Shown in pieces: positions 34,401 through 42,086 of a DNA stretch of 57,757 nucleotides. Position numbers and translations under genes: made by a program. Each line of letters opens with the position of its first letter. Position 1 is the stretch's first letter. A model generated the notes under the pieces. The model worked only from the letters and a program-made list of their open reading frames with translations, had not been told where the DNA came from and ran no database searches. Origin of the DNA: Opitutia bacterium (GTDB lineage: Bacteria; Verrucomicrobiota; Kiritimatiellia; CAIQIC01; Lenti-01); contig SABN01000006.1 in assembly GCA_009928955.1 (NCBI GenBank), positions 1 to 57,757 on the forward strand, read 5' to 3'.

Positions 34401-37166
34401 GTAGTGCGCCCGGCTCTCCGCCCCGAGCGGATCCACCGTCCGCACCCGGTTTCCGTCGGCGTCGTATTCGAAGCCCACGGCGTGGCCCAGCGGATTGGTG
34501 ACGGCCGCCACCCGGCCGAAATCGTCGTAGGCCACGGTCGTGGCGTTTCCCAACGGGTCCGCGGTCTCCACCAGGCGGCCGGCAGCATCCCATTGATAGG
34601 TCCACGGGTCGGTTTCGCTGTCGAAGCGCATCGCGGGATACCCGCCGGGAAGCGAAAATGTCGTCTGCTGGCCGCCGAGCGGATTGGCGGCGAGGCTCAT
34701 CCCTACGGCGTCCATGGTGGCAAATCCCCATTCGTTGGAGGCCGCATCGGTCACCAGGCTCACCCGCCCCATCTCGTCGTATTCGTAGGCCGTGTTCCGC
34801 CCGAGCGGATCCGTGGCGGTTTTCAGCCGCCCCGCCGCGTCGTATTCGTAGGCCGCGGCCGCACCCAGCGGATTGGTGACGCCCGCCAGGCGCCCGGCGG
34901 ACGTGTAGGCACAGGTCGTCTGCGCGCCGTCCGGGGCGGTCGCGACCGCGAGCCGGCCGGCGGCATCGTAGGCCAGTTGGACGGCGCGGCCTTCGGCGTC
35001 GGTCCGGGCGACGAGCCGGCCGTCGGCGTAGGCGGCGGACGTGCGGCCGCCCAGCGCGTCCACGGCATTGGTGACGCGCCCCGCGGCGTCGCGCTCGAAG
35101 CGCGCCGCGTGCCCGAGGGCGTTGGTGGCGGCCACGAGCCGCCCGTCCGCGTCGTAGCCGAAGGTTTCCAGGTTGCCGCGCGGCGTGGTGCGGGACGCCA
35201 CCCGCCCTTCCCCGTCGTAGGTCGCCGCGACGGATACGCCCGCGCGGGTTTCGTTGGTGACGCGGCCGGCGGGATCGTATTGATAGCGATTCGTAACCCC
35301 GTCGGGGCCGGCCGCCTCGGCCACGCGCCCCATCGCGTCGTAGGCGTAGGCCGTGGCCCCGCCGAGGGCATTGGTGGCGACGGCCACGCGGTCCATCAGA
35401 TCATAGCCCGCCGCCGTCACCGCGCCGTCGCGCGCGGTCGTTCCCAGCCGGTTGCCGTTGGCGTCGTAGGCGAAGAGGGTTTCGAGCCCATCGGGATGGA
35501 CCATTTTCAGCAGGCGCCCCGCCGCGTCGGTTTCGTAGGCCGTGGCGTTGCCCGCGCCGTCCACCGCGTTGGTCACGCGGTCGAGCGCGTCGTACTCGAA
35601 GCGATTGGTCACGCCGTCGGCGTCCACGGCCGCCACGAGCCGGGCCGCCGCGTCGTATTCGAACGTGGCCGTTCCGCCGCCGGGCGCCGTGCGCTCGGTC
35701 AGGTTGCCGTGCGCGTCGTAGGCGAAGGCCGTCGCCTGCCCCGCGCGGTCCACCGCGCCCGTCACGTTGCCCCGCCCGTCGTAGGAAAATTCCTCCGCCG
35801 TGCCGTCCGGATGGCGGATGGCCGCCAGATCGTGGAACGTGAACGCGACCATCTCCCCCGGCGCGGCCGGATTCGTGATCACCTGCTCCGCGGCCGCGTA
35901 CTCGAACCGCAGCACCTCGCCCGCGGCGTTCGTGACCGACGAGATCAACGCGTTCGTCGGGTCGAAGCCGAACCCGATGCCCGCCCCCGTCGCATCCGTC
36001 ATCCCCGCGATCCGGCTGCGCCCGTCCACCGCGAACGTCGTCTGCGCCCCGCCGGGGGCGTCCACTTGCACCGGCGGCAAATTCCGCCCCGCGTGCCGGA
36101 AGACGTTGCTGCCCCCGTCCGGCCACGCCGCCGCCACCGTATGCGCGTTGGTGTCGTAGGCGAACGAAATCGCGTTCCCGTAGGCGTCGGCCTGGTTCGT
36201 CACCACCGGACGGTTGCCCCCGTCGCCGGAATACAGCCGGAGCGCGTCGTACGCCTGCGTCCACGGCGTATTGCCCGCCGGCAACCGATATCCGCCGATC
36301 ACCGCGCGGTAGATCGTGAAGTCGTTGGTGAACGGCGCATACGTGAAGCGGTTGGTTCCGCCCCCCACGTCCACCACGTGCCGCAGCGCCTGCATGTTGC
36401 CGCTGACATCGCCGCCGTTTTCATATTCGAACCGGACCTGCCGACCGGCGTGATCCGTCAAGGTGTCGATGTAGTATTCCCAGTTGTAGCCCTGCGCCGC
36501 ATACCCGATCCCGTACCAGCGCCCGAAATTGTCCTCGATCCGGATCGGCTGGAAAAACTCCATGACGTTGGTCGGCGGGCGATAGGTGTAGACCAGCGCA
36601 TTGCCGTTGCGGTCCGCCTGCGCCACGATTCGCCAGTCGTTGTTGGTGAAGTTCGCGAACATCTTGATGCGCCCGGTGCGCGGATCGAGCAAATAGGCCC
36701 AGCCGTTCGTGCGCTGGGCCTGGAACGCGACCGGCGAATTCGCCAACCCGAAGTCGGTCTCGTCCGTCAGCCGCCAGGAACCGTCCGGCTGCTCTGTGAA
36801 CGCCACCGCCTGGCCGCCCTCGACCTGGAACTGCCAGTAGTTCGTCCCTGAAATCAAATGGGGCTGCAGCGTCGCCATCGGGTCCCACCACCACGGGCCG
36901 TTTTCCGGCAGGTCGAGCAGGTTGAAATTCGACCGCGCCCCGTTGCTGTTGTAGTGCAGCGTGAAGCCCAGGTTCATCGGCCCGCCCAGCCGCAGCAGCG
37001 GCAGCGCGAAATAGAACGAGCCCGCATCCGCCGACACCGGATCCGGCGCCGCCACCAGCGCCGATCCCGCGAGCAAATGCTGCGGCGGATACAGACTCAT
37101 CGACGCCTCCGCCCCTCCCGCCCCCACCAGCATCGCCATCCCCAGCACCCAACACTTCCGGTTCAT
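31479..37166 (-). CDS. Secreted RHS/YD-repeat protein B, largest of three
   Basis: 1895 residues; signal peptide MNRKCWVLGMAMLVGAGGAEA; AAGGAGC ribosome-binding site. The ~350-residue N-terminal domain has GSFYFALPLLRLGGPMNL and NSNGARSNFNLLD. Several dozen YD repeats (for example YDAAGRLAVATAPDGAQTT) extend from ~residue 380 to ~1450. The RHS-core end shows YRFDYSGNAVALVDA, YHVRARWYDARTRAFLSPEP and NPYIYANADPVNFADVSG. The ~330-residue tip is not a known toxin: it contains a 56-residue duplication (CPLQxWAEAIEKMPAKEAR), a Pro/Val-rich linker and a basic end. It is markedly Ala/Gly-rich and higher in GC than the third RHS gene. The partner gene starts 2 nt after its stop. Confidence 0.9.
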   Translation of the reverse strand: MNRKCWVLGMAMLVGAGGAEASMSLYPPQHLLAGSALVAAPDPVSADAGSFYFALPLLRLGGPMNLGFTLHYNSNGARSNFNLLDLPENGPWWWDPMATLQPHLISGTNYWQFQVEGGQAVAFTEQPDGSWRLTDETDFGLANSPVAFQAQRTNGWAYLLDPRTGRIKMFANFTNNDWRIVAQADRNGNALVYTYRPPTNVMEFFQPIRIEDNFGRWYGIGYAAQGYNWEYYIDTLTDHAGRQVRFEYENGGDVSGNMQALRHVVDVGGGTNRFTYAPFTNDFTIYRAVIGGYRLPAGNTPWTQAYDALRLYSGDGGNRPVVTNQADAYGNAISFAYDTNAHTVAAAWPDGGSNVFRHAGRNLPPVQVDAPGGAQTTFAVDGRSRIAGMTDATGAGIGFGFDPTNALISSVTNAAGEVLRFEYAAAEQVITNPAAPGEMVAFTFHDLAAIRHPDGTAEEFSYDGRGNVTGAVDRAGQATAFAYDAHGNLTERTAPGGGTATFEYDAAARLVAAVDADGVTNRFEYDALDRVTNAVDGAGNATAYETDAAGRLLKMVHPDGLETLFAYDANGNRLGTTARDGAVTAAGYDLMDRVAVATNALGGATAYAYDAMGRVAEAAGPDGVTNRYQYDPAGRVTNETRAGVSVAATYDGEGRVASRTTPRGNLETFGYDADGRLVAATNALGHAARFERDAAGRVTNAVDALGGRTSAAYADGRLVARTDAEGRAVQLAYDAAGRLAVATAPDGAQTTCAYTSAGRLAGVTNPLGAAAAYEYDAAGRLKTATDPLGRNTAYEYDEMGRVSLVTDAASNEWGFATMDAVGMSLAANPLGGQQTTFSLPGGYPAMRFDSETDPWTYQWDAAGRLVETADPLGNATTVAYDDFGRVAAVTNPLGHAVGFEYDADGNRVRTVDPLGAESRAHYDVLGQVTSVVDRAGGAATFAYDELGRLVRAADGDGVAVETDYDATGRPLVRRAGAEAWTNAYDAAGRLATVASPLGHVQTLRRDALGRVTNAVDAAGGVAAYDYDAAGRRVAQTDAEGRATAYEYDLLDGLARVTLNGGASAAYERDALGNVVRIVDLGSNEWTRAWTPMGRWLEDVDPLGRTNACERDELGRVARLLRADGSTVDVRHDAAGQVTGRVWSAGLELAYAYDAAGRLAAADGVALARDAAGRVTNALVNGQAYAAAWTPGGRLASVAYADGAFAVAYAYDPVSGRLATVSDALTGTQVAFAYDADGRLVRQTDSHGGTNDFTYDAAGRVTRIQATPGIDLQYVYDAAGRLLSETREVPKPAGALLAAGADVNQFDAAAQLANPSAAYDGLARRTADDRYQYQWSPNGLLTNVAPSAFPLQPSAFSYDAFGSITARDGQPLACHPALGGAPLVDDGTNWYVWTPGGALLYVVAQAEGHAVHHYRFDYSGNAVALVDAVGAVAEAYAYEPGGLELEPAPSALGNPFRFLGRHGIRAEGTGDLYHVRARWYDARTRAFLSPEPLWPQTANPHALNPYIYANADPVNFADVSGRDLIPRKTLWIMLVTQDFSFGELIAEIVLGGRGRRYLNISPEYEWQKTARYGLMPTEGEKAPSRMGSTANAPGHGLWEYSENDGTWQDLDNVVPQKLSVVNRRFLGEIDLVRNVWSPIPGGEIELPPVAVSPGSTATPVAVDPGAADWMGDPENWIAEQDAFTEHLRKKERKLREKPFGERLGFFDGQSGSVVSPVAAGPKCPLQAWAEAIEKMPAKEARALIEAEERQFREWMAEKEDGPFDFGVAVVSPVAAGLKCPLQEWAEAIEKMPAKEARALIEAEERQFREWLAEHDKKPADSDPGKKATVATALHLGSGLKRKALQNLGVFQNALPPGKPVQPPGNKKIKLSFGWEGGDGSLDVKPFKLGTSGNSEN
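31728..32033. repeat. 168-bp tandem duplication in the tip of RHS protein B
   Basis: Two copies, 168 bp (56 codons) apart, encode VVSPVAAGxKCPLQxWAEAI followed by MPAKEARALIEAEERQFREW. They are almost identical over the first ~45 codons, so the duplication is recent or kept by conversion; the ends differ. Confidence 0.85.
33101..33134. repeat. GGCTGAA simple repeat within RHS coding sequence
   Basis: AAGGCTGAAGG words occur three times in 34 nt and encode, on the minus strand, the phrase PSAFPLQPSAFS between two YD repeats. The frame is kept. Confidence 0.6.
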
Positions 37167-37196
37167 GACGCTCCTTCTCTTGTGCAGTATGCGAAG

Positions 37197-37230
37197 TTTT
37201 CCACGGCATGGAAAATAGTTTTCCACGCCG
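37197..37230. repeat. TTTTCCA-N5-TGGAAAA palindrome upstream of RHS protein B
   Basis: A perfect copy lies at 37197-37215 (centre CGGCA), followed by a half copy TTTTCCACGCCG at 37219-37230. On the minus strand the full copy abuts a CATACT -10-like hexamer at about the right spacing, so it occupies the -35 position of the RHS gene. Confidence 0.75.
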
Positions 37231-37337
37231 CGGAATTTTTTCGGCCCGGTTGGCCCTGCGTTCCATGGTTGCCACGATAAAAGGAGCGCCGGCCCCTGTC
37301 CATCCGTGAAAACCCCGATGCCAAAAGGGTCCGATGC

Positions 37338-37356
37338 CATCGGGGTCAGACTCTAA
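37338..37356 (+). repeat. Left 19-bp inverted repeat of RAYT unit
   Basis: CATCGGGGTCAGACTCTAA, exact reverse complement of 38405-38423. Confidence 0.9.
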
Positions 37357-37403
37357 TTATTATATTATTGACGAACTGCGGCCGGTCATGGCACAACCCC
37401 AGC

Positions 37404-38408
37404 ATGCCCAGACCGCCTAGACTTGAATACGAAGGGGCCGTGTATCACCTGACCAGCCGGGGGAACGGTCGTCAGACCATTTATCGGGAAGATGCCGACT
37501 GGCAACATTTCTTGGACCAACTGCAGGACAATCTGGAGACGTTCGACGTCGTTCTGCATGCGTTTGTTCTGATGACCAATCACTACCACTTGCTGGTCCG
37601 AACCCGCCGCGCGAATTTATCTCGTTTTGTCCAGCGACTGAACACCAGCTACGCCTTGTATTATCGCTACAAGCATGATCATCCGGGCCATGTTTTCCAA
37701 GGGCGATATACCGCCAAACTGGTGGATGGCGACACCTATCTGCTGAGGCTGACACGTTATATCCATTTGAACCCCGTCAAGACAACCGAGGCGGCACATC
37801 TCAACCTAAAGAAGCGGATTGCCCAGCTGTCATCCTATCGCTGGAGCAGTTATCCCGGCTATGTGTCCAGCGCACGGGTGCTTCCATGGGTTGAATACAG
37901 CATCTTGAAGGCCCGCGGAAAATCATGGAGCGAAGCGCGACAACGCTACCGGCGTTATGCGGAATCCATGGTTATGAACATCGACGAATCTCTGCAGCTG
38001 GCCATGGCCGCCAACTCATATGCGCTGGGAGATGAGCCTTTTGTGCAATCGGTCGAAGGGGAGTTCAAGACCCGGAGAAAAGGAACGGATATCGACCGCG
38101 ATTTGGCGCTGCCCAGAGGCGGCATGGAACTGGGCGATATCGATCTGCGGGTGGCGGCGGCCTATGGTATTCCGCGGGAACACCTGCGCTTGCACGGCCA
38201 TGCGGCCAAGGAGGCCAAAATGGCGGCCGTAGAAATCGCCGTCCGCGTATCCGGCCTGACGCAACGCGAAATCGGCCAGCACTATGGCGGGATCAGTTCT
38301 TCGGCGGTCGCCATGATTCGCGGCAAGATACGCAAAGGCGGAAAGGCGATGCGAGAGCGAATTGCCAAGCTGACGGCCGCATGCCAACCTTCTAAAGTGA
38401 ATATTTAG
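37404..38408 (+). CDS. REP-associated tyrosine transposase (Y1_Tnp / IS200-like)
   Basis: 334 residues. The ATG at 37404 gives the family-typical start MPRPPRLEYEGAVYHLTSRGN. The HUH motif NHYHLL is at ~residues 61-66 (LMTNHYHLLV). HVFQGRYTAKLVD follows and the YIHLNPVK helix carries the catalytic Tyr region (YLLRLTRYIHLNP). The C-terminal ~140 residues add a DnaA-like helix-turn-helix (GLTQREIGQHYGGISSSAVAMIRG). Family role: single-strand cleavage and joining at REP hairpins, linked to REP dispersal. Its stop lies inside the right inverted repeat. It looks intact. REP-like repeats occur 6-7 kb away (30264, 31341). Confidence 0.93.
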   Translation: MPRPPRLEYEGAVYHLTSRGNGRQTIYREDADWQHFLDQLQDNLETFDVVLHAFVLMTNHYHLLVRTRRANLSRFVQRLNTSYALYYRYKHDHPGHVFQGRYTAKLVDGDTYLLRLTRYIHLNPVKTTEAAHLNLKKRIAQLSSYRWSSYPGYVSSARVLPWVEYSILKARGKSWSEARQRYRRYAESMVMNIDESLQLAMAANSYALGDEPFVQSVEGEFKTRRKGTDIDRDLALPRGGMELGDIDLRVAAAYGIPREHLRLHGHAAKEAKMAAVEIAVRVSGLTQREIGQHYGGISSSAVAMIRGKIRKGGKAMRERIAKLTAACQPSKVNI

Positions 38409-38423
38409 AGTCTGACCCCGATG
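38405..38423 (-). repeat. Right 19-bp inverted repeat of RAYT unit
   Basis: TTAGAGTCTGACCCCGATG; includes the stop codon of the transposase gene. Confidence 0.9.
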
Positions 38424-38478
38424 ATCCGGGAAAACCCGGATGGCCTTGTTGGCGGGGACGGCCTATGCTTGAAGGCAA

Positions 38479-40257
38479 ATGCGGACGGGTTACCTCATTT
38501 TATGGACGTTTTTTCTTCCGGCGGTTTGCTTCGGCGGAGCTTCCGCTGCCGCGCCGGCGGGCCCGTGGCGTTTCCGGGCCGGCGACGATCGGGCCTGGGC
38601 TGCGGCGGAGTATGACGACGCTAACTGGTCCGTCCAGGAGCGCCCGCGCCTGTTTTCCGCGCGGCTTCCGCCGCATCGCGGCTGGTACCGCGTGCGATTC
38701 GACCTTCCGGACCCGCGCCCCGACGGCGGCTGGGCGGTGCATCTCGGCCGCATCCAGACCGCCGACGAGGTGTTCCTGAACGGCCGGCGCATCGGCGGCG
38801 AAGGCCGGATCGACCGCGATTTTATCGATGCCTTGCAGAAGGAGCGCACGTATCCCTTGCCGGACGACGCCCTCCTGCCCGCCGGCAACGTCTTGGCGGT
38901 GCGGGTGCAGAGCAGCGTGACCCAGGGCGGCCTGTCCGGCACCCCCGTTCTTGGCGCGCGCAACGAGTTGCTGGATGCCGCGCTCCGGCTCGCCCGACGC
39001 CGTCAGCAGCGGGAAATGTTTGTCGCCGGGCTGCTGGCCATGGCGCTCGTTTTTTGGCTGCTGCTGCACCGGCGCGGGCGGGAAGACGCGGAGTACCGCC
39101 GGCTGGGCCTGCTGATGGCGTTGCTGGCCGCCACGTTCGTTCTAGAAAGCCTGTGGTTCCACGACGCCGTCCGACCGGGGCTCGCGCTGCAGCGCCTGTC
39201 CATCGGGTTATTCATGCTGCTGCCCCTGCCGGTATTCCAGCTCGGTCGCGCGTGGAGCGAGTCGGCCGGCATCCGGCGCGCGCTGGCGGGACTGACCGTT
39301 GCCGGTCTGCTGCTGGCGGCGGCGTGGCTGGCGGTCGGCGGCCTCAGCCTCTGCCACCGGATCGAGCCGATATGGTTCGCGCTGGTCCTGGCGGGCGGCG
39401 GAATCACTCTTTTTGCCTGCGCGCGCAATCCGGGCCGGCTGCGGGATCCCATCGCCGGCGCCGTCCTGGCCGGTTTGCTCTGGCTCGGGGGATGCAGCCT
39501 GGCCGAATATGCGCTGACGGCGCGGGCTCCCGATCTCCTGCCGTTCAGCCTGCTGCTCCACGCGGGATTTGCGGGATTGGTGTTGGCGCTGGCCGTCGCC
39601 CTGGCCTTGCGCTATCGCCGCACGTACCGTCAGTTGCGCGCGCTGTCCATGCAGCTTGTCTCCACGCAGGAAGCCGAACGCAAGCGCCTCGCCGCCGATC
39701 TCCACAACAGCGTCGCGCCTGCGCTCGCCACTCTCAAACTGGATCTCCAGCTGCTCCTGCGCAAGCACGGACAGAACGAAGCAGGCCGTCTCATGGTCGA
39801 GACCTTGGCGCATACCATCGAAGAGATCCGCACCCTCTCCCACGAACTGCGGCCGGCCGTGGTCGATCAGCTCGGGCTGCCCGTGGCCCTCCGCGGCCTG
39901 GCCGAACGCCTCGCCCGCCGCCACGGTTGGACCCTCGAGCTCGACTTGCCCGATGCGTTTGCGCGCCTGCCCTCCGAGATTGCCGTTTCGCTCTACCGCA
40001 TGGCGCAGGAGGCGCTCTACAACGCCGCCCGCCACGCCGAAGCCCGCTCCGTCGGCCTCTCCCTGCGGCCCGTCCGCAACGGTCTCGAACTGCGCATCGC
40101 CGACGACGGCCAGGGCTGCGATCCCGCCGCGGAAAACGGCGGGGGCATCGGTTGGCTCACCTTGCGCGAACGCGCCGCCGCCCTCGGCGGCATCTGCCGC
40201 ATCCGCTCGAACCCCGGCCACGGATTGGAGGTTACGCTATGGATACCCCGGACCTGA
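38479..40257 (+). CDS. Sensor histidine kinase, NarL/DegS type, with exported sugar-binding-like sensor
   Basis: 592 residues. After a signal-like N-terminus, residues ~25-165 form a beta jelly-roll resembling the GH2 sugar-binding fold (WRFRAGDDRAWAAAEYDDANW, then FLNGRRIGGEG). Seven to eight membrane helices follow (residues ~185-380), an arrangement close to 7TMR sensors. The kinase core is HisKA_3 (EAERKRLAADLHNS with phospho-His) plus an HATPase domain (EALYNAARHAEA, IADDGQGCDP, GGIGWLTLRERAAALGG). The AAGG site lies 5 nt before the ATG. The response regulator overlaps its end by 19 nt. The jelly-roll suggests carbohydrate or envelope sensing; the ligand is unknown. Confidence 0.9.
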   Translation: MRTGYLILWTFFLPAVCFGGASAAAPAGPWRFRAGDDRAWAAAEYDDANWSVQERPRLFSARLPPHRGWYRVRFDLPDPRPDGGWAVHLGRIQTADEVFLNGRRIGGEGRIDRDFIDALQKERTYPLPDDALLPAGNVLAVRVQSSVTQGGLSGTPVLGARNELLDAALRLARRRQQREMFVAGLLAMALVFWLLLHRRGREDAEYRRLGLLMALLAATFVLESLWFHDAVRPGLALQRLSIGLFMLLPLPVFQLGRAWSESAGIRRALAGLTVAGLLLAAAWLAVGGLSLCHRIEPIWFALVLAGGGITLFACARNPGRLRDPIAGAVLAGLLWLGGCSLAEYALTARAPDLLPFSLLLHAGFAGLVLALAVALALRYRRTYRQLRALSMQLVSTQEAERKRLAADLHNSVAPALATLKLDLQLLLRKHGQNEAGRLMVETLAHTIEEIRTLSHELRPAVVDQLGLPVALRGLAERLARRHGWTLELDLPDAFARLPSEIAVSLYRMAQEALYNAARHAEARSVGLSLRPVRNGLELRIADDGQGCDPAAENGGGIGWLTLRERAAALGGICRIRSNPGHGLEVTLWIPRT

Positions 40258-40856
40258 TCCGCTTGGTTGCCGCCGACGACCACCGCCTGTTTCTGGACGG
40301 CCTCCAGCGACTGCTGGCCGAAGCCCCCGGCCTGCGGCTGGTCGCCGCCGCCGCCAACGGCACCGAAGCTCTCGACGCCGTCCGCCGCGAACGGCCGGAC
40401 GTCCTCCTGCTGGATGTCGACATGCCCGCCCCCGACGGATTCGCCGTGGCCGACGCCCTGCGCGCCGAAGGCTGTCCCGTGCGGATCATCCTGCTGACCA
40501 TGCACGACGAAACCCCCTATCTGCTGGCCGCCTCCCGGCCCGACATCCAGGGCTTCGTGCTCAAAGACACGGCGTTCGAGGAGTTGGTCGATGCCATCCG
40601 CCTGGTCGCCGCCGGCGGCCGCTACGTCAGCCCCGCCATCGATGCCCGCCCCGCGCCTCCCTCCCCGCTTTCCCCGCGCGAGCAGGAAATCCTCACCTGC
40701 GCCGGGCAGGGCCTGACCACCCAGCAAACCGCCGACCGCCTGGGCATCGGCGCCAAGACCGTCGAAACCCACCGCGCCCACATCCTCCAGAAACTAAGCG
40801 CCGCCAACATCACCGAAGCCGTCCGAAAAGCGATTCGTCCGGCCTCCCCGCGCTAA
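40239..40856 (+). CDS. NarL/FixJ-family response regulator
   Basis: 205 residues starting at the ATG 40239 inside the kinase gene. The receiver domain has DDH acidic residues (VAADDH), phosphoacceptor Asp in LLLDVDMPAPDG and the conserved Lys in VLKDT. The LuxR-type helix-turn-helix is LSPREQEILTCAGQGL, then TAAETLG-like TADRLGIGAKTVETHRAHIL. Cognate to the overlapping kinase. Target genes cannot be named; the nearest transcription units are the RAYT and the RHS cassettes. Confidence 0.95.
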   Translation: MDTPDLIRLVAADDHRLFLDGLQRLLAEAPGLRLVAAAANGTEALDAVRRERPDVLLLDVDMPAPDGFAVADALRAEGCPVRIILLTMHDETPYLLAASRPDIQGFVLKDTAFEELVDAIRLVAAGGRYVSPAIDARPAPPSPLSPREQEILTCAGQGLTTQQTADRLGIGAKTVETHRAHILQKLSAANITEAVRKAIRPASPR

Positions 40857-40880
40857 CCGCTCGCATCGGGCCGGCGGAAA

Positions 40881-40908
40881 TAAAAAGGGCGCCGTGGAAA
40901 CGGCGCCC
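40881..40908 (-). terminator. Terminator of the metK fragment
   Basis: Minus strand: GGGCGCCGT-TTCC-ACGGCGCCC followed by TTTTTA. It has the same design and similar position as the terminator after intact metK (46645-46672), so the duplicated block includes the terminator region. It would also stop read-through from the third RHS cassette. Confidence 0.85.
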
Positions 40909-40932
40909 TTCGCAATCAGCCTGGACCGGCCC

Positions 40933-41328
40933 TTATTTGGCGATAACCTTGACGAGGGCGGCGGCCTTGTCGGTCTGCGCCCACGTGAAGCACTTGAAGT
41001 TCTTGTCGCCCTTCCGGCGGCCGAAGTGGCCGTACTGGTTGGTCATCGAACAGATCGGGCGGAGCAGGTTGAGCTGCTTGACGATCTCGCCCGGCTTGAG
41101 GCCGAACACCGCGCGGACCGCCTTGGAGATCTGGTCGTCGGAGACGGTGCCGGTGCCGAAGGTCTCGACGTGCACGGAGACCGGCTCGGGATAGCCGATG
41201 GCGTAGGCCAGCTGCACTTCGCAGCGCTTGGCCAGCTTGGCGGCCACGATGTTCTTGGCGACGTAGCGGGCCATGTAGGCCGCGCTGCGATCCACTTTCG
41301 ACGGATCATTGCCCGAAAACGCGCCGCC
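40933..41328 (-). pseudogene. metK: Displaced 3' fragment of metK
   Basis: 396 nt collinear, without indels, with the last 396 nt of the intact metK (46696-47091), covering roughly residues 267-397 and the stop. It diverges from that copy by roughly one base in ten by eye (for example [14 protein letters not shown] against [14 protein letters not shown]). Homology ends abruptly after the GAFSG codons at 41328. It has no 5' part, no catalytic N-terminal domain and no ribosome-binding site, so it is not a working SAM synthetase. Together with the intact gene it brackets the third RHS cassette. Confidence 0.9.
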
Positions 41329-41414
41329 CACTCCAAGCCGCGCCTTCCCACCTTAGGTCGACAGACCGCGTCTCGCATGTTGCCTTCTAGCCCCCTTTGT
41401 GGATGAGTGCGACG

Positions 41415-42086
41415 CTACTCTTCTTCCAGGTGATAGAACGCCTTATTCCACTCGATCGGATTCGTCACGGAAAAGGCAAACCGGCCTTCCTCCCCGACCA
41501 TCAGGTTGGATGCCAAGACGTTGAAGGACCCCAGCAGATTGGTGGACCACCACAAGCGATAGCGCGTATCCGGCAGCGGGGGCCATCCGAGCGTGACGAC
41601 AAGCTTGTCGTTGACTCTGCGAATCTCTTCGAAGCGAAACGGCGGAGGGGGCGCTGGTGGGGCATGCGGTTCAAATAGGGCGAGAAGGCTTTGGTGGTCG
41701 CGCACATTGTTGAAGGTGTAATTCGTCACGGGACCGACCGAAACCGCATTCACCAGCAGATCGGCCAGTACATAGCCGTTGGATGCGACGACGCTGAAGG
41801 CCTGAGCGTCTCCGGCGTTGACGGCCGGATTGACGGGCGTGATATGCCCGCCCGTCTTCCACGCGGTGGCCACGGTATAATTGGTTCCGGCCGGGCGGGA
41901 GGTCTGGCGGTTGAGCAGGTTGCCATTGGCGTCATAGGCATAGCCGATGTTTGCTCCGCTGCTGTAGGCGGCCTGGGCGATCCGCCCTGCCGCGTCATAG
42001 GTGTAGTCGGTTGTTTCCGCGCCGACGGGTGCGGCGGCAAGCACCAGACCCAAGGCGAAACGGGCGGTCTCGATTGGCTTATTCAT
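41415..42086 (-). CDS. Small secreted YD-repeat partner protein 3
   Basis: 223 residues. The ATG overlaps the RHS stop by 8 nt (ATGAATAA). A signal peptide (ARFALGLVLAAAPVGAE) is followed by two YD units (YTYDAAGRIAQAAYSSGA and YAYDANGNLLNR). Next is an InlB/bacterial-repeat-like domain (WKTGGHITPVNPAVNAGDA, GYVLADLLVNAVSVG, YTFNNV) and the C-terminal beta module (DTRYRLWWSTNLLGSF, ending AFYHLEEE). The YD pair is the part most similar to the other two partner proteins; the middle domain differs. Function unknown. Confidence 0.8.
   Translation of the reverse strand: MNKPIETARFALGLVLAAAPVGAETTDYTYDAAGRIAQAAYSSGANIGYAYDANGNLLNRQTSRPAGTNYTVATAWKTGGHITPVNPAVNAGDAQAFSVVASNGYVLADLLVNAVSVGPVTNYTFNNVRDHQSLLALFEPHAPPAPPPPFRFEEIRRVNDKLVVTLGWPPLPDTRYRLWWSTNLLGSFNVLASNLMVGEEGRFAFSVTNPIEWNKAFYHLEEE

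Larger units (their letters stand above)
37313..38423. mobile_element. RAYT (REP-associated tyrosine transposase) unit with inverted ends
   Basis: Perfect 19-bp inverted repeats lie at 37338-37356 (CATCGGGGTCAGACTCTAA) and 38405-38423. A further CCCCGATG at 37313-37320 forms a hairpin with the left arm and repeats the outer end of the right arm. The only gene inside is the RAYT transposase. IS200-like TnpA families use hairpin ends, so this is consistent with a self-contained element. Confidence 0.75.

Noticed and set aside
33168..36851. Very long open frame (1227 codons) on the plus strand opposite RHS protein B, and similar ones at 27771-31268 and 42226-45663
   Set aside because: They are exactly antisense to YD-repeat genes. 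High GC and the repetitive YD codons suppress stops on the opposite strand. The products are compositionally odd (Val/Gly/Arg-rich) with no domain or start signal.
40933..41331. The metK fragment as a functional short gene starting at the GTG 41331
   Set aside because: It lacks the ATP- and methionine-binding N-terminal two thirds and has no ribosome-binding site; it is explained as a displaced 3' end.
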